Made by a program: the position numbers and the translations under genes
Part shown: positions 1-10,816 of the stretch, in pieces
Layout of the letters: the number at the start of each line of letters is the position of its first letter
How positions within the stretch are numbered: position 1 is the first letter of the stretch
Notes under the pieces: generated by a model
Told to the model about the DNA's origin: nothing
Database searches by the model: none
The model's input: the letters and a program-made list of their open reading frames with translations, nothing else
NCBI GenBank assembly: GCA_004794785.1
Contig: SJOL01008635.1
Coordinates: 1,062,208-1,126,207 of the forward strand
Direction: 5' to 3'
Source of the DNA: Opisthorchis felineus
Lineage: Eukaryota; Platyhelminthes; Trematoda; Opisthorchiida; Opisthorchiidae
Length of the DNA stretch: 64,000 nt

Positions 1-3000
1 TTCAACTATGTTGTGGTAGTTTGCAGATATGAGTTCTGGTATCAGGTCTACTGCTCATGACAATATATTCTGCATCCACAGGTGTGCACTCAAACTCAAT
101 TTTAGAACAAAACAGGCCCAAAAACCATATAGTAACCAGTTGTATGTTAACCCACCAATATGCAGCGATTTTTATACGACCACATCTTTAAAGTCTATAA
201 GATTTATGTACCCACTCCTGCTTTGTGCCTTCTTCAAGCAGTCCTGCAAGTGTGCGCCAAAGTTCGGACAGTTCAGTTGGCCGACATACCAGTGCACAGT
301 GCTACCAATCTAAATATTCATTCTGGGTTTAGGTTGCAACTCCACGAAATAAACTATCTGCATCCGTGAAAATCGTTACATTCAGCTCATATAGAAATCT
401 TTTATCTATTCACCGAAGCATCATTATTCGGCTTTACTCTAGTCAACTATATTTCTATCTTAAAAGCTGTATTTTGGTCGCAGTTTATAAGCACAAATTG
501 AAAGTCAGCTCCTAGGCGCACTCCTCCAAAATAACCGTTCATGAACTTCCCTAGTAACGTTTTGGGGTTACCTGATCGACAGTAACCTAGTGCGCAGATT
601 GGAGTTAGTCTGACGGCTTTCGTCTCACTGGATCTCTTCACCATAGGTTATTCAAAATAAAACCATGTTTTTGCCAAGACGCATTGAAAAATCTGTGGGT
701 TTTACGACTTGTGCACTATCATTTCGGCAATGACGGAGTCTAAAGCGGTCGAAATTACTTCGGAAGGGCGTATGTACGATCGCGAGCTTTGGGACAGCGG
801 CAAGGTTCGGAGACCTGGAGTTTTATTCGGAAAGAACGTGGCTTCTGTGTGCAAGAGGATTAAACTAAAGTTAGACATATATCTCCAGATCTAATAGATT
901 GTTATAAGCTGCGAGAATTAGCGGCTGGCCTAAGGAAGCGTCAAAGTGACCAACAACTAGCATTTTAGCATGAAGTTTCCTCCAAGACATCTGTAGAACA
1001 CAAGGTATAATGGTGTGGTTTGCACACAGAAATGTCTGCAAGGCCGCGGACAAACTCCTTTTCGAAGCAATTTTTGGTGGAAGTGATCTTATATGAACCG
1101 GAATTATCACGCTAAGAATGCACACTTGACATTATTCCAGATGCAAATTATGCTAGGTTACATAAATGTCAACGCTTATAATATTACTGATGCAAGTAAG
1201 CAAATTTGCATGCCCTCGTTTGTGGCATCAGACACATTAGCCACTTTTCACTGTAATATAAGCCCTCCTGTGTAATTAGTTAGATATGTGTCATTTGGTG
1301 GTCTAACTTGACCCAAATACTTTGTAGATCCAATCATTTGGGACATAGTTCGGAAATGCAAGCGGTAGAACATGATATTTTTATAGTCAAACGGTAGATC
1401 CTCTGTAAATATCTAGCTGTGGGCAGTGTTTAATACAAGCGAACAAGAGAGTAGGAGGTGATTCTCAGGGTTTTGTATTGCTGGTATGAGATATGCACAG
1501 ACACAGTTTAAAGACAGGTGGATAGCTGAAGAACCCAAAAAGAAAAAGTACCAAGCAACACCAGTTGACTTTGAAAGGGATTAGACAGCGTATCAGCAAT
1601 CACAATACCAATGAGTTTGTTTTGTAGATAACGACAGAGCCAAAAAAAGAAGGGAAGTGAGGAACAACTATTTTGAGCTGGTTTTTAAAGTCATCAGTCT
1701 ACGAGTTACATGCTCAAAGGAACTTCTGTTGCCGAAATCCGCGCTGCAAATCTCCCAGAATAAGGTGTCGAGAAAGATCTACCATAATCTGCTAAGCATG
1801 ACTGGTTCCATGGGGTTATCCGAGAGCTTTCCCTTAACGGTTTGCAAATTAACAACTTTCACTAATGTTGTTGATCGTCACGATCTAAACCTGAGAGCAA
1901 TCTTCTCCTACTTGGGCTATTAACACGCATTTACAGGGGTAACCAATTCCAGCAAGGGGCGAGAATTTAACCATTCTCTATACTTATCGCTCCAGTCCAG
2001 TAATCAGAGCACTCCTTCAGGCCAAGGAATAAGGCTATACATCTTAACACAGTTATAATTTTAAAAATTTTATGTCAGTTTTTTTATTTCAAAGAGCAGT
2101 GGTTCTATACTCTCGTTATTCTTGTACACGGCAATTGCTAGTATATTGTTTAGACGCTCGGCACTTTTATAATTTTGTGGATAAAAAGACCGGTACTGAG
2201 GTTACCAGGCCAAAAGTAATATTTAACTTCGGTTTCGCTGTAGTAAACATAATTAAGAGTAATTTCTTTTGCCTTACTGCTTCAAATAGTAAGCAGAATA
2301 GGGTGTATTGTTTTAAAATATGCATCAAAAAGAAACAGGCCCAAAAAAAACTTAATCCGTGCCTCCAAGAAATTTGGGTGAAACGGTTGCAGTTATAACA
2401 GCATACAACCGATGGATAAGTAGGTTTTTGCTACACCAACGGTCACTGGAATCAGAGTAAATGGTTTGATTGCGCGAGGAAAACCTGGTAAGAAATAAGC
2501 CAATGAAGACAAACCTTGTCTTATAATATATAGTTTTGGGAATAAAACTTTCGAAAGCTTAAACTGAGAGACAACAGTTTAAGTGGGCTTCAAAAACTAG
2601 TAGATATTCTGTTTATGGAATTGAGGTCATCCAACAAAACAATGATTACCCATAAAGCCTGATTCGGAAGGTTCGGCTAAAATTATCACGTACAGTCCAG
2701 GGTACCTAACATATATAAATCCGCAGAAATAGAGTTGGTGTTGAAAGCAAGACTACCAGTGTGTTCTGATGAGTATGACTAACGTTTTTGCGGTTATTGG
2801 TACTGAACAAAATAAGGCTGAAGCCGCGCGAGTACAAGATATCTCCAAACGTATAGGCAGCCGAGCATTAGTCATTTACACGACAAGCGACACTTGATAA
2901 GAGTGCTACAAGTCAGTTTGCATCATAGTAGAGAAAATTAGGTTTCAGATCTGTAGATCAAATGATAGAAACAGTAAACCAGGTATCGTATTTTCATGTT

Positions 3001-4130
3001 CGCTTTGGAGTACTACAGCTGTGAAGAGAATATTTTTATGGACGTCTAGGACACCTAGATATTGTATGAAGATGATAAATACAGAGTCTATTCTGTTGGT
3101 ATTTAGTGACGTATGACGGAGTACTCGAGGGAAACCAAAAGTTCGTTTTTTCCTTTAGTACAGAGGGCGTTTCAATGAACCCATTATAAGCTAACTCTGA
3201 TGGTAGCAACGTATTTTTCCGTTGCCAAGTAGTGGCCCTAAGCAGCCCGTTTTGGGAGAGAAGGACGCTTAAGTGTTATGAATGTTATGGAAGATATAAA
3301 GAAAAAATGCTAACAATGAATATTTGCGGAACTTTACTGGGATCTCTGTGGAGAAGAAAAATAGCAAAGGACTCAAGTTGCAGAAGACCATTTAGCAAAG
3401 AAAGCCAATACCCAAAATACCTCGTCGTTCTCATCACTAAATGATGGCACTGTAAGGGTTCTGTTAAAGGTTTTGGGAAACTTAGGCGGTGAGGGTTATT
3501 TGAGAAGGATAAAATAGAACCTGCAGTGAGTCATTTCTGAGGAAGGATTTGAAAGACGCTATTGTTTACCATCTTTACCAGCCTGTGGTGTGTGTCCGTA
3601 TGGCTAATACAGCAGTAAATACGAGGGTCGTAATGATGTCCATGTTTGTGTGTAATAAGGTATGGCTTGCACTCGAGTATTTGAAAGTTCTTGAGAAGGA
3701 AGACGGTCTACCTACGTGGACGACAAAGTTAACGATAAATGCCCATCCGTACAGGGTTTTGCTGCCATCCGGATGGCAGAGAAAAATCAGTGGTTTTACT
3801 GAACAGTCGAAATAGAATGAGCAGAGTAACAATGACCTGCGGATGCGCTATACGCACGATCGTAAGTGTATATTTCATGTCGAATTTGGACGTCCATTGG
3901 GCTGATTGGTTAGAGGTAGTGCAAGCTCAACGTGGGTTTCTGTGTAATCAGCATGGATGCTCTCAAAGTTTGCCGCAATTGCAGACAGTAAAAACAATTT
4001 CGGACAAGTTGTGGGCCGGTCACTTAACCGACACAATCAGAATGGTTAATGGGTTGTCGTTCGAGGCATCGGGTTAACAAGTCACATGATTCAGTCTCAG
4101 AAACTTTCGTCTGTTCATATGAGATGATTC
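1..4130. other. No recognisable gene or element
   Basis: Only short ORFs of about 60-110 codons occur on both strands, none with a domain or motif I recognise and none with convincing splice borders on both sides. A window at 1141-1195 has an acceptor-like AG and a GTAAGC donor, but at this frequency such pairs arise by chance. I see no simple repeat, inverted repeat or retroelement motif here. It is intergenic DNA or part of a long intron. Confidence 0.5.
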
Positions 4131-4420
4131 AGGTGCACTGGTGGAGTAGTGGTAGCATGCTGTCCTCGAATATCAGATATTAGGAGTACTAACCTGGGTA
4201 TTTCCTAGGGTTTCGTCTACATATCTGTGCTAATCATGGCAAAGCTCTAGTCCACTGCCTTCCCATTTGGTGTGGACTCCTATAGGGAGAATACCTTTGG
4301 GACGCAAGTGACGCGATTGTGATTTTGCAATTTCTGCGACCAACCTCGACTGAGCTTTATGTCACATTTTACTACCTAACCAGTCTTTGGACTTCCTTAT
4401 CAAAAAGTGATGTCAACGTA
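4131..4420 (+). repeat. tRNA-derived SINE-like copy (decayed)
   Basis: A box-A-like segment (TAGTGGTAGCATGC, 4147-4160) is followed 36 bases later by a box-B-like segment (GGAGTACTAACCT, 4183-4195). That is the spacing of a tRNA internal promoter. The bases between do not fold into a functional tRNA, so this would be a SINE head, not a tRNA gene. The 3' limit is a guess because no tail is visible. It is not the same subfamily as the copy at 52.6-52.9 kb. Confidence 0.35.
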
Positions 4421-7400
4421 GAGTCATACAGTGATCATAATCAAACCAACATTGGATAAAAGGGATTGCCTAAGAATTGCCTCCCACGAAAATGAGGGAA
4501 GTCCAACTCCCCATGTGAGGATGTGATAAGTAAAACTAAGGTTGGAGGCAAAAATCGGGTATCAAACCGGTACGGGCATCTAATTAAGTCAAAAATGCTA
4601 CAAAGTTCTTCTCAAATGGCATAACTTCAAGCAAAGACTTCGACATAAAAGGTTGTGTAGGCTATTTATTTTAAAACGTTTTCCACAACTGAATGACGAA
4701 AGCAAGTTCAAGATCTAGAGGGTAAGTATCCGCGGTAATGAATTCCCTAGCACAACAATCATCTCAACGACATACTTCCGCCTTGAAAAAAGTCGGATCC
4801 AATAAAGGTGGTTGTTTTCCGCAACTGAAAATTGTTGGTTCTGAACTAGTCGCTCGACAGCACAATGTAGAGGACTGCATCAGAGGCTAACCGGACTGGA
4901 CCAAAGATTACCAGTTGATAGCCAGAATTCCCAAACACTCGGTAGTGTAAGAAAAGAGCTGACAGATTGCGGCGAAAAGATTCCCATTAGTCCTGGGTGA
5001 TAAATGTCTACAACTGGTACGCATGTGTGGGCTAAGAGAAGTCCACGAGTGACGAACGAAGAAAACGTCTGAGGATGGCAGTGTTAGAGAAAAGATTAAG
5101 TAACCCTGATCAGGTATACATATATTTCCAGCTCGAACTCACAGATAAGTCAACCATTAGTCGTTGTTGGCTTAGCCAGTATTTTGGAATCTTTTACATC
5201 TAACGTAAACCGATACTCACTCAAGAAAATGATATATAGCTACAAAGCTTATAAACGGCCATTTAATTCGGTCAAAGGCCTGCGAAGTCAATGCAAACGG
5301 ACTGTTGCACCTTCTTATTTAACAGATCAGCGGATCGGATTATAGTGTAGGGAATTAGACAAAGTAAGTTCTTTTTTACTTATACCATGTTTGGGGATGG
5401 ATGTGATGTTGGAAGAAGTATGGTGGCGGGTTAAAGGAAGTAAAATAGGCACATGAGTAAGAGATACTTGGATGTTCATGAAAAATTTAATGTGTCATAC
5501 AATGGACTAGTAAAATGGTACAAAGCATGCTATGAATTACAGTTAAGTTGTTTGTGAACGGAAGACGGATCAAGATGGATACCAAGGGAATTGTACGGGA
5601 GGCAAGCTGATCACGCGGTCTCTTTTGGTTCCAGTATGGTGTCTTCCTTTTTTACCATGCTCACCCGTTCGTGGAGTCTTTCGAACAGCAAGCGAGTGAA
5701 TAATAAAAAGTGACATTGTTCAGATGGTTTGCATTCACAAACTACCAAGGATGGCGTTTTTAGTGAGGCGAAATAGAAGCGCAAAGTTAAAAGCATGGTG
5801 AGTGATTCCGAAATATTTATGGACACAGCATCACTAGTGAGGCAGAACTGATAAATTTTGAGTACACATGAGCTATTTAGGGATGTTATGTTTACCGACT
5901 TCTTTACTTAACTTAACGGAAAAGGGTGAGAGGTTCAGAAGGCAAACTTTGTTGCGGCATGTAGTTTTAATACGGAAGAAAGATTAAAACGTAGCCTTTT
6001 GGTGAAATAATGGTTGAGTCAGTACAACTGAGCAGACAGCAAGGCTATTTATCGAACGGAAACTTCCAATAATAAGATATGTTTACCCGGCATCCGACAA
6101 TTTCTTTAATATCCGCAAACCTTCGCCGTTCCTCAAGGTCCTCAGCTACCAGATCCCGATGGAGGACCATCGGCTACACTGAACTACCGCTAGCGTTTTT
6201 AGTTACCCTGCTTATTGTTATTTTGTGATAACCATAGTTCTCAATTTTATTGGCCCATTTATTGACAGCCCTTCGGTTGTTGCATATCCACAGCCAAAGT
6301 TCGCCCTGCAGCGTAGGTAAAACTGCAGAGTCGCGCATATACACTTAATTGCATCAACTCTTTGGTCTCTGCACACAAAACCCTTGTCAGCATTCAGCTG
6401 TATTTTGATATTTGTCCTCTAAAATTCTGGAGCAATGAACAGCAAACGAACTGTCTTTTTGTCGCGGTAGATTTCAGCTGATCACTACAACTCCAAACTC
6501 ACAAAGTCGTAGAACTGTGAATAACGTCTTCTCTTCCTGAAACATAACTACCTTCAACGGCCCGTTGTAGGCACAGATCTCAGCCTTTTGTTATGGGTAT
6601 GAATTATGTTGCATTGATCCCATGTTCGGTTTCGTCTGGCAGACTATCAAACTTAGATCCCACATGAGAGCGTTGCTCCTGCCTTTGGCTGCTCTATTTT
6701 GTTACTCCGACTACCAGAAAGCTAAATGATTATTTTTTTCTAGAGAGCAAGCTTCTTTAATTCATCATCCGCCCACGGTTTTCTCCAAACAGGCCTATTC
6801 ATACGCCGATGTGTCCGTCGGTTAAATCAAGTGCTGCTAGTGATCGGTCGGGAGTCGAGAGGAAGGCAAAATCTGCTCACGTTTCTTCCCCTTCCTACAT
6901 ATAGTGATGGGTTTAAGTACCTCATTTTGTGTTTAATTCCTCTCACGAGGAATGGCTTAGGCGTCGGTGAATCATTTTATGGAGTGCGCGTATAGTCTGG
7001 ACGTTGCTGCTTCCATTAGGCCAATAATCCGCCACTCAATATGCCAGAATACCATACAGAAGAAAGAGGAGTCTGTTCGTCCATGTCTATATTTTCACGG
7101 CAGATGTATAACATTAGGTCCGTAGAATATTCCTGTAAGATGTAGTTTTTTTCTGGGTAATAGTGAGAAGTCCATTTTCTCACGGATGAAGCGCGAGTCA
7201 CAATGCAGGTCTGCATCTCATTCTGAACCCAAGCCATGGAAACTAAGCAGTGATTCAGTTTCCGAATTCACCGGGATCATAAGAGAGTAGAAGGGTCTGA
7301 ACGAGACACTGCTGCTTCCCACCGTCAACTAAACGAACATTAATTTTCTCCGTTCATGCAGTGCACTACATGCATTCTTCCTTCACTTTGTGCCTTCAGT

Positions 7401-8205
7401 AAATTTCGAGGTCATTTCTAACGTGGGCGAATGCTTAACGCACGCTTTGTCGAAGACAGATAAGTCGGTTGTTCATTTGTATGGCCAACTAAAGTTGATG
7501 CTATTACCACAACCTCACAAAGAATCTCTCGTTGTTTCCTGTCATACAAACTGCACCCGTGCGATAAACACCCCATTTTCGAATGTACAGTTATACATCG
7601 TCGCTGTGTGGCGCTTTTGGTATCACTGATTTGTGTCGACAATACTCGCATAACGTGCGTGTATAAACCGTGTAATTCGCCGGAGATTACATGAGAAAAG
7701 ACATGACAACTCAGGCAAAGACGGAGTGCACCTAGAAAGAAAACTTAAAAACACTGTTTCAGTGCACATAAGCCAAAGTAAGGTCGCATTTGTTAAAATC
7801 GCAAGGGGCCTTTCATGAACATCTCATAGGTCACAAAAACGAAAAATCGAAAAGTTGTGGTAATAGTGATATTCGCTTATTTGCCTAATTTACCCGATAC
7901 AAAAACTTTTTCAATATATTCTATGTATCGTGTAACCACAAGCTTTTCATCAAATCAACCCAAACGTGATTTTTCGAATTGACACTTCCTTTGTCCTTGA
8001 GATGACCTAAGATGATGAGTTAACAGACATTCAATAGCTCAGTAGGTTATTTAGGTCTCACTGGTGCGTACACGGTTAAGGACCTGACAGATCGCATCAT
8101 CAAGCTGGATATATCCGATACCGACCGCACCTTCGAGCTGAGTAGATGAAAGCAGACAACATAGCTGTCATTTACATGTGGCAGTAATGGGTCTAACGGT
8201 AGATG
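4421..8205. other. No recognisable gene or element
   Basis: Scattered short ORFs on both strands, none with a recognisable domain. GTAAGT matches near 4.72 and 5.36 kb lack open upstream exons with a credible acceptor. The stretch at 6.1-6.8 kb has somewhat long minus-strand readings, but I could not match them to a reverse transcriptase, integrase or transposase. Confidence 0.5.
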
Positions 8206-8218
8206 AGACATAAAAGAT

Positions 8219-8234
8219 CACGGATTCACGGATT
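8219..8234 (-). repeat. 8-bp tandem tail of the CR1-like family
   Basis: Two perfect copies of CACGGATT on the plus strand, or AATCCGTG in element orientation, end the 3' UTR. The same double octamer ends the plus-strand fragment at 26432-26447. A short octamer repeat instead of poly(A) is the usual 3' end of CR1 elements. It marks the 3' boundary of this copy. Confidence 0.75.
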
Positions 8235-8376
8235 GATACACAGGATCGAGGCTTTCGCCCACGTTTCCCGGGTCCGTTTTGTTCTTGTCGTTCAGAGGTT
8301 GCCGTTCATCTGAAAGGCACAAGCGAAAAAAAGGGTGTAGCACTGCTCTTTATGTTCTCAGTGCGAGGCAGTAAGC

Positions 8377-8600
8377 TCACCAGCATAGGGACTCGCATAA
8401 AACAGTGTCTAATAGTGCTTTGAACTGGATTCTAGAAGGAGCGTGGGCAACCATCGGAGGAAGGTTATTCCACGCAGCTACTACCCTAAATGGTAAAAAA
8501 TTTTGCCTGATGAAATTGTGCGCTCTGAGCTTGAAAATCTTCTTACCATGTTCCCGCCGTGTGTTTGCTGGAACAAGGGTGAAAAATCTGTTGGCCAACC
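8377..8600 (-). pseudogene. CR1-like ORF2, C-terminal region
   Basis: The 73-codon piece runs from ANRFFTLVPANTRR through FRVVAAWNNLPP to LLDTVLCESLCW. The F-R-V-V-x-A-W-N-x-L-P block followed by a short helix ending FKALLDT is the standard C-terminus of CR1/Jockey ORF2 proteins, downstream of the thumb. It is out of frame with the RT pieces, with breaks at the C-run (8632-8640) and near 8598. The same C-terminus is found in inverted orientation at 26162-26316, which confirms both as one family. Confidence 0.8.
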
Positions 8601-8737
8601 CTGTTCAAACAGGGCATAAGTAAGAATTAGGCCCCCCCCCGGAGGCGACGATACTCCAGGGGAAAGACGTCAAGCACCGCGAGACGCGTTTCATAGTCCA
8701 CGGATTTAAGGCCGACAACCATTTTCGTAGCAGATCG

Positions 8738-9016
8738 CTAGACACGCTCAATGAGGGTTACGTCCTCCATGCGTCCTGAGTAGACAACTTGGCTGGCATA
8801 TTCAAGAGGCAGCCCGACGCAAGCCCCATAGAGTATTTGGAAGTCCATGCGAGTAATACGGGAGAAGGTGTGCCTAATCATCCGTAGAACGGCGAATGCC
8901 TTTTGGGCCGATTTCTCATGGTACAGTGAGAAGGACATGTTTGAAGAGATCCAGATACCCAAATCCTTTTTGGTATCTATCTTCGTGATGACTTCTGCTC
9001 CATTCTCACCGTGCAC
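8738..9016 (-). pseudogene. CR1-like ORF2, end of RT palm and thumb
   Basis: A 92-codon fragment with [15 protein letters not shown], then [35 protein letters not shown] and VTLIERV. This is the RT motif D/E and thumb signature of CR1 elements: the D-L-G-I block, the L-R-x-I-R-x-x-F helix, and the L-Y-x-x-x-V-x-P-x-L-E-Y-A block, which here reads LPLEYA. A stop follows ERV, and the next codons ([18 protein letters not shown]) continue the family sequence in the same frame. The interruption is therefore a point nonsense change, not the end of the domain. Confidence 0.85.
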
Positions 9017-9031
9017 GACATAGGCGTTCGC

Positions 9032-9601
9032 TCAGTCTCCTCCTTTTCCGTCATTCAGAGGGAGGTGCCAGTCCAACGACCACTGCTTCTCAGCGTCTAC
9101 ATCCGTTTGGAGGGCACTGGCATTGGAACTCCAGGATTTCAAGTCGTGCACATAAAGTAGACATGGACTCGAAAGAACGTTTGGAAGGTCGTTGAAGTAT
9201 ATCAGAAACAGCAGTAGTCCCAAAACAGGGCCTTGAGGAACTGCAATGCAGACCGACGCCGGAGAACAGCACGTCAAGCCTACTTTCACTCGGAAGGTTC
9301 TGTCTGATAGGAGCACCCTAATCCAGCGTATAATTTCCCCTTGAATCCCGAATCACTCGAGATTGTGGAGCAGCGGGACGTGTGTAACTCGATCAAATGC
9401 TTTTGAGAAGTCGAAAAATATGGCATCTGATATGAGTCCCTCATCCTTGGCTTGGGTTAAGCTGTCCATAAATACGAGCATGTTCGTCACGCAACAACGG
9501 TTTGGGAGAAATCCGTGTCTAACTGGAGATATCAAGTCGTTGGAAGCAAGGCGATCTAGGGTGGCTCGCTTCAGAGTGCGTTCCATCACCTTGCACGGCA
9601 C
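9032..9601 (-). pseudogene. CR1-like reverse transcriptase core, catalytic motif lost
   Basis: Two adjacent in-frame pieces. The upstream one (9601-9353) has CKVMERTLKRA, GFLPNRCCVTN and motif A as FFDFSKAFDRV, which keeps the first catalytic aspartate. The downstream one (9316-9032) has motif B as VPQGPVLGLLLFLIYFNDLP and motif C as YVHD instead of the expected Y-x-D-D. One of the two catalytic aspartates of motif C is thus replaced by histidine, and stops separate the pieces at 9353 and 9032. This RT is dead. The motif spacing is normal, so no large deletion has occurred inside the palm. Confidence 0.88.
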
Positions 9602-9682
9602 GCTAGTGAGGCTTATAGGCCTGTAGCTGCCAGGTGATAGTCGGTCACCAGTTTTGTAGCTTGTCGTGACAATCGCTTCCTT

Positions 9683-10335
9683 TCAAGCAGAGGGAAGGTG
9701 ACCTTCGTCAAGCGACTGACGAAACAATAGGTAGCAATTTGCCAGTGTGCACGACGTTTCTCTCAGGATCCCTGGATGGACTTCGTCAAGCCCAAACGCG
9801 CAGAACGGGTTGATCTTGTGCAAGAGTTGACGAATGTCATCCACCGTGAAGACAAAGTCGGTTAGAGGCCGTTCGTAGTTACGCCTTGATAAGATTGGAT
9901 GTGACGAGGACGCTGGGGCTGAATATAGACCTGCATAGTGTTCTCTGTAAACCTCAGATACCACTATTGGGTCACTCGTGGGTTCCCCGTTTCTGACCCT
10001 CAAGGAAAACGCGGATGGCTAGTTTCTGCGGCGATGTCTCATGTATATAAACAGCACATTTCTGTTTTTCCGGGTGGGGTCCAGAATGGTGGCTTGTTTT
10101 CGTATGTTCCATTGGCGGATTTCTGATTACAGCGGTTCCGCAGTTTACGAAACTCCAGCTCATCTTCTGTGTCGCCTCTAGTCAACTTTTAGAAAAATTG
10201 TTGAGACCTCTTTTCCAGAGAACGCCGAATCATTTTAGGTAGCTTTTCGCTCATCCGACAGCGTGCTGGTCTGTTTGGGACGAACATCGCATCAGCCTCG
10301 TGAACTTTCTGGACATTGGTCCTAAATAAGTCTTC
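9683..10335 (-). pseudogene. CR1-like ORF2, linker and start of RT
   Basis: The piece at 10003-9683 contains VSEVYREHYAGLYS, DFVFTVDDIRQLLHKINPF and GLDEVHPGILRE, the finger region (RT0/RT1) that precedes the palm. Upstream, 10335-10133 encodes the endonuclease-RT linker, with segments such as VQKVHEADAMFVP and RRSLEKRSQQFF, broken by a stop and frame changes. This linker is copy A of a duplicated block; copy B is at 10621-10816. The linker leads directly out of the endonuclease C-terminus at 10348, so A is the linker that belongs to this element. Confidence 0.8.
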
Positions 10336-10347
10336 CACTGAAGCTGG

Positions 10348-10620
10348 TCACAGTTTTACTTGTTCAAGAAAGATGCGCATTCCTGAGAAGTCTGCACGGC
10401 AGAAGTTTCGAATCGACGTTTGAGGTTCGGGATTTCTGGCCCAATAGCAGATGAAGTCAAAGGTCAACATACAGTGGTCACTATGTCCCAGTGGAGCGTT
10501 AATTATTACCTGATCGATGAAGTGTCTTTTGTTGGTGATGACCAAATCCAGGAGGGATAGTAGTTGGCCTGCGCGGTGTCTTTGGTGCAACGACGTGATG
10601 AATCCAAGCGCTCTGTTGAA
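10348..10620 (-). pseudogene. CR1-like ORF2, C-terminal part of AP endonuclease
   Basis: The open piece carries LLSLLDLVITNKRHFIDQV followed by PLGHSDHCMLTFDF. LDLVIT is the conserved loop and S-D-H the conserved aspartate-histidine motif of apurinic-like endonucleases that nick the target site. The upstream catalytic blocks (the N and E motifs and G-D-F-N) are absent. The reading stops at 10620, where sequence from a different part of a related element is joined. About a third of the domain remains. Confidence 0.8.
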
Positions 10621-10816
10621 CGGTTCCGCATTTTACGAAATGCCAGGACATCTTCTGTGTCTCTCATAGTCAACTTTTGGAAAAATAGTTGAGACCTCTT
10701 TTCCAGAAGACGCCGAATCCTGTTCGGTAGCTTGCGGCACATCGGACCGCGTGCTAAATTTTGGGATGAACATCGCCTCAGCCTCGTGAACTTTCTGGAT
10801 AGTGGTCCTCAATAGA
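10621..10816 (-). repeat. Second copy (B) of the CR1-like linker block
   Basis: About 196 bp closely similar to 10133-10328, in the same orientation and starting at the same point (CGGTTCCGCA on the plus strand). It encodes the linker segment RIRRLLEKRSQLFFQKL and ends with FRKMRNR. It then abuts the endonuclease of copy 1 in a different frame, where the order should be endonuclease then linker. It is the remnant of another copy, or of a local duplication. The junction lies at 10620/10621. Confidence 0.8.

Larger units (their letters stand above)
8206..10620 (-). mobile_element. CR1-like non-LTR retrotransposon, decayed copy 1
   Basis: Read on the minus strand this is the second half of a CR1/Jockey-type ORF2. 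In order it has the end of an AP endonuclease (10620-10348), a linker (10335-10133), the reverse transcriptase (10003-8738), the C-terminal connector (8598-8377), a 3' UTR and a short tail at about 8219-8234. The RT pieces at 10003-9683, 9601-9353, 9316-9032 and 9016-8738 share one frame, broken only by stop codons. The endonuclease and the C-terminus are in another frame, so there are indels too. The 5' part of the ORF and any ORF1 are missing, or replaced by the rearranged segment above 10620. It cannot encode a working protein. Family assignment rests on domain order and motifs; the exact clade within CR1/Jockey is inference. Confidence 0.85.

Noticed and set aside
1141..1195. Possible exon (acceptor ATTATTCCAG, donor GTAAGC)
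   Set aside because: An isolated candidate with phase 1 at its end and no partner exons nearby. Such pairs are expected by chance in 64 kb.
1..8200. Many ORFs of 60-112 codons, e.g. 3739-4077 (+) and 2072-2398 (+)
   Set aside because: No domains, no splice support, and the number and lengths are what random DNA of this composition gives on six frames. Some start at non-ATG codons.
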